From Rhizobium sp. (lineage in GTDB: Bacteria; Pseudomonadota; Alphaproteobacteria; Rhizobiales; Rhizobiaceae): DNA of 21,991 nucleotides. Positions 16,039-21,853 of this stretch are shown one piece after another. Each line of letters begins with the position of its first letter. The first letter of the stretch is position 1. The stretch lies in the NCBI GenBank assembly GCA_003501385.1, contig DNPN01000171.1, positions 1 through 21,991 on the forward strand, read 5' to 3'. The notes under the pieces were generated by a model. The model was not told where the DNA came from. It saw nothing but the letters and a program-made list of their open reading frames with translations, and searched no databases. The position numbers and the translations under genes were made by a program.

Positions 16039-16812
16039 CTAAGGAAGGTTTCCATGAATGCTACCAGCCCTATCGCAGATGAGATCAATCGCTTGTCCGA
16101 CATTTATGATCATTGCATCGATTGTTGGTATAATTGGCCTTCCAAGGCACGCACTTTGGCCGAAGCATACATGGACGGTGATTGTCAGCTTGCTCTTGGT
16201 GTTTCGAGCACTGATGCTTCCGGTCTTTCCCAGATTTGCGAAGGGTATGCCTTCATCCAAAGATTGGAAGGGATGACTGTTCAACATCAAGGTTCCGTGG
16301 ATGATCAGATTGCTGACAAGCATCGTGACCTGGTTCGCGATGATGGGAATGAGTTCGATATGCTTATCAACGTTCGCCATCTCAAAGACGGCGCGGAGAG
16401 CTTCATTCCCTCCGCCATACGGTTTTGTTTCCTTGATCGCGTCAACAAGATGTGGAGCGACCCCCCTCAGCTTCTTTCCGATCTCTCGTTCAAACTCCGT
16501 CAGACTTGGCCCAGTCGGGAAGTAGATAGTCTTCTCGTTGGCAACCTGGGAGAGGCGCGCCACCGCGATGGCAGTGTGATCGAGGGCGGAACGCAGGTGA
16601 TAGATAATCTCGCCGGCAGCGAGATTGATCGTGTCCGGGATCGGACGCTGAAGCTTCAGCTTCGCAATTTTGTCTCCCGTCACCGGATCTGGCTCGATGA
16701 CGATAACGGGAACATTTGTGTCGACATGGTTGTCGATGACCGTTTTGAGGTTCGTCATCTGCTCTGCGGCCCGACGGACCTTGGCGAATGCTCCGCTAAA
16801 TTGGCTGCTCAT
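16039..16812 (-). CDS. antisense moron-like gene, conserved hypothetical protein
   Basis: This is the only leftward gene. ATG 16812 is preferred because AGAGG lies four bases upstream; the frame extends to a TTG at 16860 without a site. The product has 257 residues, soluble and alpha-helical. Residues 66-79 (AGEIIYHLRSALDH) and 147-151 (NVDKH) are the signature of a widespread bacterial hypothetical family (GEhxHxLRSALDH, then DKH), whose function I do not know. The C-terminus carries FGQSACLGRPIIP. Its TAG is only three bases from the tail spike TAA (convergent). Opposite orientation inside a late operon, flanked by a duplicated tail-spike end, indicates an acquired gene, possibly expressed from the prophage. 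The facing plus-strand frame is a shadow. Confidence 0.75.
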   Translation of the reverse strand: MSSQFSGAFAKVRRAAEQMTNLKTVIDNHVDTNVPVIVIEPDPVTGDKIAKLKLQRPIPDTINLAAGEIIYHLRSALDHTAIAVARLSQVANEKTIYFPTGPSLTEFEREIGKKLRGVAPHLVDAIKETKPYGGGNEALRAVFEMANVDKHIELIPIIANQVTMLVSNLIIHGTLMLNSHPFQSLDEGIPFANLGKTGSISARNTKSKLTITVHVCFGQSACLGRPIIPTIDAMIINVGQAIDLICDRAGSIHGNLP

Positions 16813-17245
16813 GAGACCTCTGGAAGACAGGTTGATGTTCGGCTGCCCGCCGGACAGCAATCGATCAATTAGACCATTAAGTTTCAGCCAATGCCACCAT
16901 GAAGCCAGGTGGTCAGGGTGCTACGACAGCAGCAAAAACGCCATTGAAATAGCCGTAAGATCTTTACTTGAGATGGACGCTTGAAGTGGCCATAGAATGT
17001 CATTTGTAAAAGGCCAGATCTTGACGCTTCCGATGGGAGAAAGGTTTTTCAAAAAGGGGGAATGGGTAAACGGCAGAGGGAGTTGGAAGCCTGCACCTCC
17101 CGCGACCCAAAAAGCAAAGTGTTCGAAGGAAAATATGCTTAAATGGGTGTTGGCCTCACTAATACTGGCTTTTTGACAGCAGTTCCGGAATTTTCATTTT
17201 TCCGGTTTTGCGTGTCAAAATTCCGGAAGTTCGCGGCGAGCTACA
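16813..17245. other. non-coding tract upstream of the antisense gene
   Basis: No convincing gene is seen in this 433-bp stretch. It must hold the promoter of the leftward gene, but I find no good -35/-10 pair on the minus strand. On the plus strand a 13-residue frame (17135-17176) starts after AAGGA and encodes a hydrophobic peptide, MLKWVLASLILAF, that looks like the beginning of a signal peptide cut off by a stop. The right end holds the palindrome cluster at 17171-17228. Confidence 0.55.
17171..17228. repeat. nested inverted repeats with TTCCGGAA cores
   Basis: TTCCGGAATTTT (17183-17194) and AAAATTCCGGAA (17217-17228) are a perfect 12-bp inverted repeat with a 22-base spacer. A second pair, TTTTGACA (17171-17178) and TGTCAAAA (17213-17220), interleaves with it. 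In addition CCGGAA (17185-17190) pairs with TTCCGG (17200-17205), followed by TTTT, which is a possible weak intrinsic terminator on the plus strand. It could be a recombinase site, a mobile palindrome or a bidirectional terminator; the sequence alone cannot decide. Confidence 0.6.
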
Positions 17246-17331
17246 TCAATCACCAACTACGATAATAGCTATTCTGGTGCCGACGGCGCGGCACTCAACA
17301 TCACCGGCTGCTACGAAGCATCCGCGTAACG
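17246..17331 (+). pseudogene. direct repeat copy B: orphan 3' fragment of a tail spike gene
   Basis: This segment repeats the last 28 codons plus stop of the tail spike (copy A at 15952-16037) with four changes, two synonymous and two giving P to S and A to S. No start codon or upstream homology exists, so it is not expressed as a gene. It still sits directly ahead of the lysis genes, where the end of the tail spike would be expected, suggesting it is the ancestral terminus left behind when a new spike end plus the antisense gene was acquired. Confidence 0.85.
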
Positions 17332-17337
17332 TCTGGG

Positions 17338-17361
17338 CGAGCATCTCACCAGTGAGCCTCG
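17338..17361 (+). other. imperfect stem-loop ahead of the lysis cassette
   Basis: CGAG (17338-17341) pairs with CTCG (17358-17361) and CTCA (17345-17348) with TGAG (17353-17356), leaving a CCAG loop. It lies in the 70-bp gap between the tail-spike remnant and the holin gene. No T-run follows. It may be a structured leader; weakly supported. Confidence 0.25.
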
Positions 17362-17401
17362 TAGCATCCTGCTAACAAATCCGAAAATTCAGGAGTCTTT
17401 C

Positions 17402-17623
17402 ATGTTCGTCAACAATTGGCGGCAAGTGCTGAAACGCGCTTGGTCCATCCGCCTCATCGTGGCTGCCGGTGTGTTTTCCGGGGCGGAAGTATTTCTGCCG
17501 CTGATCGATGGCTATGTGGATATGCCGCGCGGTCTGTTCGCGGCTCTTTCGGGTTTTACCGCCGCAGCCTCCGTTATCTCGCGGGTGCTAGTTCAGAAGG
17601 ATTTCCCCCATGCCGATCAATAA
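17402..17623 (+). CDS. small two-TM holin (pinholin-like), probable
   Basis: This 73-residue protein has a basic N-terminus, a first hydrophobic segment at about 18-35 that contains a glutamate (E29) and small residues, a short loop (DGYVDMPRG), and a second segment at about 45-64 rich in Ala, Gly and Ser. A strong AGGAG site precedes the ATG. It overlaps the endolysin gene by 14 bases. Two weakly hydrophobic segments and the neighbouring anchored lysozyme recall the phage 21 pinholin arrangement, where small holes depolarise the membrane and release a signal-arrest-release endolysin. The holin role rests on size, topology and position. Confidence 0.7.
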   Translation: MFVNNWRQVLKRAWSIRLIVAAGVFSGAEVFLPLIDGYVDMPRGLFAALSGFTAAASVISRVLVQKDFPHADQ

Positions 17624-18194
17624 AATCACTGCCACGAAGCGCGGAAAGGTCCTTGTTGGCAGTATTGTTGCCGCAGCGCTATCAGGTTTTGTGGCGATAT
17701 TCCCCGGTCAAGCGCCCGTCCACGATGATACGGCGCTGGCCATTAAAATCCTGCAGCCATGGGAAGGCAGGTCTCTTGTCGCTTACTTAGACACCCTTCC
17801 GACTAAGCCGGTTTATACGATCTGCGACGGCGACACCGACAATGTCCGCAAAGGCATGGTCGAAACCAATGCTGGTTGTGATGCTCGTCTTGCGAAAAAA
17901 ATGGAGTCCGACTACCGGCCACATTTGGTTAAATGCATGGCCAACTGGGACCGCGCACCACTCAGTTGGAGAGGCTCTATGCTCACGCTGTCATGGAATA
18001 TCGGAGTGGGGGGCACTTGCAACTCGACAGCATTCAAACTTGCCAGGGAAGGCAAGTTCAAAGAAAGCTGTGAAGCCGCGACCGCCTTCAACAAGGCTGG
18101 TGGCCGTCGCCTCACTGGCCTCGTCAACCGTCGAGAAATGGGCGATGCGCAGCGGATCGGTGAAGCCGAGGTCTGTGTGAGTGGTTTGCAATGA
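17610..18194 (+). CDS. endolysin, GH24-type lysozyme with N-terminal membrane anchor
   Basis: This 194-residue protein cleaves the glycan strands of peptidoglycan at lysis. Residues 14-32 form one hydrophobic, Ala/Gly/Ser-rich segment after a basic start (ATKRGK), as in signal-arrest-release or anchored endolysins. The lysozyme domain begins with the motif PWEGRSLVAYLDT, then YTICDGDTDNVRKGM; candidate catalytic residues are E52, D61 and T70, as in the Glu-Asp/Cys-Thr triad of phage lysozymes. The helical C-terminal half has SWNIGVGGTCNSTAF and ends with LTGLVNRREM, a standard GH24 ending. AAGGA precedes the ATG. It overlaps holin and spanin genes. Confidence 0.9.
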   Translation: MPINKITATKRGKVLVGSIVAAALSGFVAIFPGQAPVHDDTALAIKILQPWEGRSLVAYLDTLPTKPVYTICDGDTDNVRKGMVETNAGCDARLAKKMESDYRPHLVKCMANWDRAPLSWRGSMLTLSWNIGVGGTCNSTAFKLAREGKFKESCEAATAFNKAGGRRLTGLVNRREMGDAQRIGEAEVCVSGLQ

Positions 18195-18607
18195 TCGGCC
18201 TCGCGGCGGCATGGGCCATCATCAAGCGGCTGAATTGGCGCGTCATCGCGCTGGTCGTGGCTGTGCTGGTGGCTGCCATTGCCCTCAATAACTGGGCATC
18301 ATCCCTGAAAGAGGCTGGCCGCACTGAGGTGCGCCAACAGTGGGCGGAAGCGCAGCGGCGCGCGGACCTGAAGCAACTTGCCAAAATTGAGGCCCAGCAA
18401 CAACAGATCAATGCCACGGACGCGGCATTGATGGCGGCGAGGGGAAGCCTCGACGCCAAGAGCAATGAACTGCGCCTGGCGCTGTCTGAGGATCGGGCAA
18501 ACAATGACCAACAGAAACCTGCAAAAGACACTCGTACCAATGCTTGCCGCCCTATGCCTGACCGGCTGCGGAACGCGCTCAACGCTCTTGGCCACGCCAA
18601 CCGCTGA
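18191..18607 (+). CDS. inner-membrane spanin, Rz-like
   Basis: The protein has 138 residues. A single membrane segment lies at about 18-35 (VIALVVAVLVAAIALNNW), the short basic N-terminus faces the cytoplasm, and a long Gln/Ala-rich coiled coil (about 38-100) faces the periplasm. This is the i-spanin plan, in which the coil bridges to the outer-membrane partner and disrupts the envelope in the last step of lysis. The start overlaps the endolysin stop by ATGA. A second, overlapping frame (18504-18800) encodes the lipoprotein partner, which strengthens the call. Confidence 0.82.
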   Translation: MIGLAAAWAIIKRLNWRVIALVVAVLVAAIALNNWASSLKEAGRTEVRQQWAEAQRRADLKQLAKIEAQQQQINATDAALMAARGSLDAKSNELRLALSEDRANNDQQKPAKDTRTNACRPMPDRLRNALNALGHANR

Positions 18608-18800
18608 TCGGCACCCCGTTGTGTCGGAATCCATCATGGCGGAATGCCCTGACCTTGCGGATATTCCCAAAAATGAAACGCTCGAGCAAGGCTGGGAAAG
18701 CCGTGGCAATGACCGGCGAGCATATTCCGAGTGCCGAAATTTGAATTCTGCCAAGGCGAATGTGATCCGTTCGCTCAATTCCAGCCAGATCAAAGGGTGA
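18504..18800 (+). CDS. outer-membrane spanin lipoprotein, Rz1-like
   Basis: ATG 18504 opens a frame inside the Rz-like gene and continues beyond its end, 98 residues in all. An ATG farther downstream (18540) would remove the basic n-region, and an earlier in-frame ATG at 18465 would put a long non-signal stretch in front. Residues 1-22 are a lipoprotein signal: basic NRNLQK, hydrophobic MLAALC, and the lipobox LTGC with C22 as lipidated residue. The rest is a small polar periplasmic chain with two cysteines. Rz1 is usually proline-rich; this one is not, but the overlapping arrangement with Rz is diagnostic. Confidence 0.82.
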   Translation: MTNRNLQKTLVPMLAALCLTGCGTRSTLLATPTADRHPVVSESIMAECPDLADIPKNETLEQGWESRGNDRRAYSECRNLNSAKANVIRSLNSSQIKG

Positions 18801-18804
18801 TGCA

Positions 18805-18954
18805 ATGACATTTGGTTTCGGTCTCGGCCTTAGTTTGGGGGTGCGGAATGCTGGTTGGATTCCGTTGGGAGCAATGTTTAGAACGAGCAATAGCATCATT
18901 CAGTACGCTGTTAGCCCATCGAAAAACAACGCATATGCGATTAGGAGCTCTTGA
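18805..18954 (+). CDS. 49-residue Gly-rich small protein coupled to the LamG-esterase
   Basis: ATG 18805 follows an AAGGG site and runs to TGA 18952-18954, which overlaps the next ATG as TGATG. The product begins MTFGFGLGLSLGVR and is otherwise polar, with PSKNNAYAIRSS at the end. Short glycine-patterned frames of this kind precede LamG-domain proteins in related phages and sometimes form their own N-terminus, so this may be a short anchor or a translational leader. No homologous domain is recognised. Confidence 0.5.
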   Translation: MTFGFGLGLSLGVRNAGWIPLGAMFRTSNSIIQYAVSPSKNNAYAIRSS

Positions 18955-20645
18955 TGGTTGCGACATTTGATTATGATCTTGATCAATTTTTGCAGCGTTT
19001 GCGCGGCTGGTGGTCTGCACAATCTCTCTCTGGATCGGTGGACGGTGCAATCGTTAACAGAATTCCTGACCTGACATCGCATGGGCAGGACATGATTTCT
19101 GCGAGTGCATCGACGGCCCCGACTCTAAAATTGACAGGGTTGAATGGTTATCCAACTGTCAATTTTGCGACAAGCAAGAGGTTGATTGCTACGGCCATGG
19201 CGAACGGCGGCATATTCCAATCTGCCGCCATTGCGCAGCCGTTTACAATGATTGCAGTTGCCAAAGCGCGAAACGCAGACGCGGGCACGGCGAGGGTGAT
19301 TTTGTCATCGACATCGGCAAGCCAATGCAGTCTGTTGATCAATTCCACAGACCTTCTGCAAATTGCGGCGGGAAGCAATGGTGCATCCGGTGGGCCGGTC
19401 CTTAGCGATGACGCCTTCCATATTGTGATGGGGGTATTTGACACCGGATCGGCTGCAATTTTTGTGGATGGTTATTGCGCTGGCGCGGCAGCCGGTCAAT
19501 CGCACGGAACCAATACGATTGCTCAATTCAGTATGGGGTCTGTTGCATCTGGTGCATCGTATTTCAATGGCGAAATCGCAGAAGTGATGCTGTTGGAAGG
19601 CAGGCCGAGACTGCAAGAAATCAAGATGGTCAATGATTACTTATCGGCAAAATGGGGGCTTGGCCTGACAATCCCATCTCAATCTTCCGCCACTCCAATT
19701 GTTTCAACTGATGCCAATGGCGTGGCATGCAGAACATGGTTGCCAACCACGATAACAAGCAATACTCCGGTTTGCATCGTCTCGCACCAAGCTGGTGGTG
19801 ATAGCAATATCGGGCTTGGATATAGCATGTATCCATATATTCGTGAGCTGACTAATGCCGGTTTCTGCGTGATTGCCAGTGATAATGGCGGCACAAATAC
19901 ATGGGCAAACGCTGCTGCTCAAACGTCTCTGATGGCCGCCTATAATCTTGCGGCTTCGCAGCTCGTGGCTCTTGGCGGCGGTGCTGGCAGTGTCATGCTG
20001 CTTGGCTTCTCTATGGGCGGCGGCAATTCAATGATCGGTGTGGCACTTGGCGGATTCGCGGCTGGAAAAATCAAGGCCGTGGCGGTGGTTGATGGGGTCA
20101 TGGACCTTTCAACGCTCTATTCGAATGCGACATATACCAGCACAATCAATACCGCTCACAATATCACCGCGTCAACATTGACGGCCTCGACGGCAATTGG
20201 CGATACATCTATCCCAACGACAGCAAGTTTTCAGACTATCGGAACGCAATTGATGGTAGGAAATGGCACGGCGAATGTCGAGGTTGTCACGACCACGGCC
20301 GCATCCACGGGAACAAGCGTGGCCGTGACGCCATTGACAAAAACACATGCATCGGCTGATCAGGTTTCGGATTATCCTGCAAAGACGGCTGGTAGAAGCC
20401 CGGTTAGTCGGTCGGCAAATGATTATTCCGGTGTGTCATATTATCGGTTCTATGCATCCTCTGCCGACACAGATGTCCCGAAGACAAGCAACGCAGATGC
20501 CATTTCTGCCCTGCTGGCGACCGCTTCGCCTGCGCCAGCAGAACACATTGTTGTCAGTCATCCGGGAGGCCATTTGCAGGGCGGTGCAAGAGCAAAAGAT
20601 ATGGTGGCTTTTGCCGCCAGAGCAGGTTTTCCTATCACGTCATAA
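18954..20645 (+). CDS. LamG-like domain plus alpha/beta-hydrolase (putative virion esterase)
   Basis: The start is ATG 18954 with AGGAG upstream (TTG 18951 is rejected), giving 563 residues. Residues about 15-235 look like a concanavalin/LamG-type jelly roll (RGWWSAQSLSGSVDG, then strand pairs and GEIAEVMLLEGRPRLQEI). Residues about 240-563 read as an alpha/beta hydrolase: PVCIVSHQAGGDSN, the nucleophile elbow GFSMGGG with S353, acid D505 or D507, and H536 or H540. A beta-rich, Thr/Ala-rich insert at about 405-475 (NITASTLTAST to KTHASADQ) separates elbow from acid and histidine. It may bind and deacylate surface polysaccharide. That function and virion location are inferred. Confidence 0.75.
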   Translation: MVATFDYDLDQFLQRLRGWWSAQSLSGSVDGAIVNRIPDLTSHGQDMISASASTAPTLKLTGLNGYPTVNFATSKRLIATAMANGGIFQSAAIAQPFTMIAVAKARNADAGTARVILSSTSASQCSLLINSTDLLQIAAGSNGASGGPVLSDDAFHIVMGVFDTGSAAIFVDGYCAGAAAGQSHGTNTIAQFSMGSVASGASYFNGEIAEVMLLEGRPRLQEIKMVNDYLSAKWGLGLTIPSQSSATPIVSTDANGVACRTWLPTTITSNTPVCIVSHQAGGDSNIGLGYSMYPYIRELTNAGFCVIASDNGGTNTWANAAAQTSLMAAYNLAASQLVALGGGAGSVMLLGFSMGGGNSMIGVALGGFAAGKIKAVAVVDGVMDLSTLYSNATYTSTINTAHNITASTLTASTAIGDTSIPTTASFQTIGTQLMVGNGTANVEVVTTTAASTGTSVAVTPLTKTHASADQVSDYPAKTAGRSPVSRSANDYSGVSYYRFYASSADTDVPKTSNADAISALLATASPAPAEHIVVSHPGGHLQGGARAKDMVAFAARAGFPITS

Positions 20646-20659
20646 TAAGGAAATTGATC

Positions 20660-21004
20660 ATGACAAAAACGCCTGAAGAAATTGTATCTATCTGTGTTGA
20701 GTCCCATGCTATTGTTGATAGGCATCTGGATAAAGCATACAAACGTCAGCAAGTTATGATTGATGCCATTGAAGATGGTTTGGCAGTGGGCATGATTGCC
20801 GATGGATCGGCTGCCAAACAATTTGCGTGGGGGCATAGGTTGGCACTTGGCAAAATTGCTGAAGCGGGTAAAATTCTGGCGGATCTACATCCGATAGGCA
20901 CACAGCACGCCAAAGATAACGGCGCGGATCTGGGCCGGATCACCGAGGCGGCAGGGATCACCCTGCCGCAGCCGGAAGTGTCGACGTTCAGCGGGACGCG
21001 CTGA
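20660..21004 (+). CDS. soluble phage protein, function unknown
   Basis: The start is ATG 20660 after AAGGAAA; TTG 20654 would add two residues and is rejected. The 114-residue product is helical and charged (TPEEIVSICVESHAIVDRHL, then KRQQVMIDAIEDGL), with no membrane segment. I do not recognise a family. It sits between the esterase and the membrane-protein cluster, so it may be another late accessory protein. Confidence 0.6.
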   Translation: MTKTPEEIVSICVESHAIVDRHLDKAYKRQQVMIDAIEDGLAVGMIADGSAAKQFAWGHRLALGKIAEAGKILADLHPIGTQHAKDNGADLGRITEAAGITLPQPEVSTFSGTR

Positions 21005-21005
21005 T

Positions 21006-21551
21006 ATGCAGTGGTATCATCTCGCTATTGGGGCATGCGCAATTTTTGCGTATGCCTCTTCCGGCAATCTGCCGTGTGCTCGTCGCTGGTGTTTGCTGAT
21101 TTCTGGCGGGTATGTGCTATCTGTTGTTTACGCACATGCCGCGCAATCTGTGTCATTCTGGACGCCGCGTCCAGTTGCTATCGCATTCATGTGTGATGCG
21201 ATTGTGTTTAAGATTATTGATGAGACCCACAATGGCCGTTGGGAAGAATGGGGCCCGCGTTTATTCATGGCTGTGTCTGCCTCGGTCAATTTCTTGCAGT
21301 TGACAGCCCTGATTTTCAATATGCCTGCTCCATTGCAGCCATGGATTCACAGTGCGTTGCTGGAAGTCATAACGGCAATAGCGCTGGTCTGGATAGGCGG
21401 TTATGGCATTTCGAAAAGGCTGGCCGATGCCCAACATTTTGGACCTGATCTGTTGGGTGATTGTTGCCGCCATCTGGCTGCTCTTGCCGTTCCGATTTGC
21501 AAGGCGGGGTCGAAAGATACCAAAGTCTGTCAACCGCTCAGAAAGCGGTGA
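21006..21551 (+). CDS. phage membrane protein, four predicted TM segments
   Basis: This 181-residue protein has hydrophobic stretches at about 5-20, 28-46, 84-106 and 112-134. The Arg/Glu/Trp-rich loop between the second and third (DETHNGRWEEWGPR) is likely cytoplasmic or periplasmic. From residue about 140 on the frame overlaps two other small frames and loses its hydrophobic character (QHFGPDLLGDCCRHLAALAV), so only the first part may be under selection. The start lies one base after the previous TGA. It may be an exclusion, holin-related or host-interaction protein; the function is unknown. Confidence 0.6.
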   Translation: MQWYHLAIGACAIFAYASSGNLPCARRWCLLISGGYVLSVVYAHAAQSVSFWTPRPVAIAFMCDAIVFKIIDETHNGRWEEWGPRLFMAVSASVNFLQLTALIFNMPAPLQPWIHSALLEVITAIALVWIGGYGISKRLADAQHFGPDLLGDCCRHLAALAVPICKAGSKDTKVCQPLRKR

Positions 21552-21570
21552 CGATGGACCCCGGACATGA
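21427..21570 (+). CDS. 47-residue single-TM protein overlapping its neighbours
   Basis: ATG 21427 is preceded by AAGG eight bases upstream and opens a frame of 47 residues in a different register from the 181-residue protein. It reads MPNILDLICWVIVAAIWLLL followed by a strongly basic stretch (RFARRGRKIPK), a normal one-TM protein with a positive inside, and ends at TGA 21568-21570. It overlaps the next start at 21554. The good hydrophobic/basic pattern and site suggest it is real; a holin- or antiholin-type or accessory membrane role is possible. Confidence 0.5.
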   Translation: MPNILDLICWVIVAAIWLLLPFRFARRGRKIPKSVNRSESGDDGPRT

Positions 21571-21853
21571 CCCTATCATTTACAAGGCCCTCGGTGGACT
21601 ACTCGGCACTATCGCCGGACTGGCCTATCTGAAAACACGCGGCTGGCGCGACCTGATCACCAGGTCATTTATTTCCATGACAGCCGCAATCACCTTCTAT
21701 TTTGTGCCTATCGAATATTTCAACTGGCCGATGAACAATGAGCGGATTTTTGCAGGTGCCACCCTGATCGGTTTTGCGGCGTGGCCCTTGGCTGGATTTC
21801 TCTTCCGGTGGATTTCTGAAAAGTCAAAAGTGGAAAAGGCTCCATCTGAGTGA
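21554..21853 (+). CDS. three-TM holin-like membrane protein
   Basis: ATG 21554 starts a 99-residue protein; the open frame runs back to 21461 but that part overlaps other genes and lacks hydrophobic character. Three hydrophobic segments are seen at about 8-25, 38-55 and 65-84, with a charged C-terminus (RWISEKSKVEKAPSE). This is the size and topology of class I holins, so it could be a second holin or the main one, with the 73-residue protein as partner. The upstream site is weak (AAGCGG), so it is probably translated by coupling with the overlapping 47-residue frame. Confidence 0.65.
   Translation: MDPGHDPIIYKALGGLLGTIAGLAYLKTRGWRDLITRSFISMTAAITFYFVPIEYFNWPMNNERIFAGATLIGFAAWPLAGFLFRWISEKSKVEKAPSE

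Noticed and set aside
16054..16872. Plus-strand ORF of 272 residues with AAGGAAGG upstream of ATG 16054
   Set aside because: It mirrors the minus-strand gene in codon register. The minus-strand product carries a recognisable conserved signature (LRSALDH, NVDKH) while this one has no recognisable domain and looks like random polar sequence. The upstream AAGGAAGG is also the complement of the minus-strand end codons.
16861..17000. Minus-strand promoter for the antisense gene
   Set aside because: TTGGCT and TAATTG were seen upstream but with only 14 bp between them and poor -10 match, so no call was made.
15952..17331. Diversity-generating retroelement template/variable repeat pair
   Set aside because: The repeat lies at the end of a tail gene, as in such systems, but the mismatches are not concentrated at adenines in the downstream copy (only one of four) and no reverse transcriptase gene is in the window.
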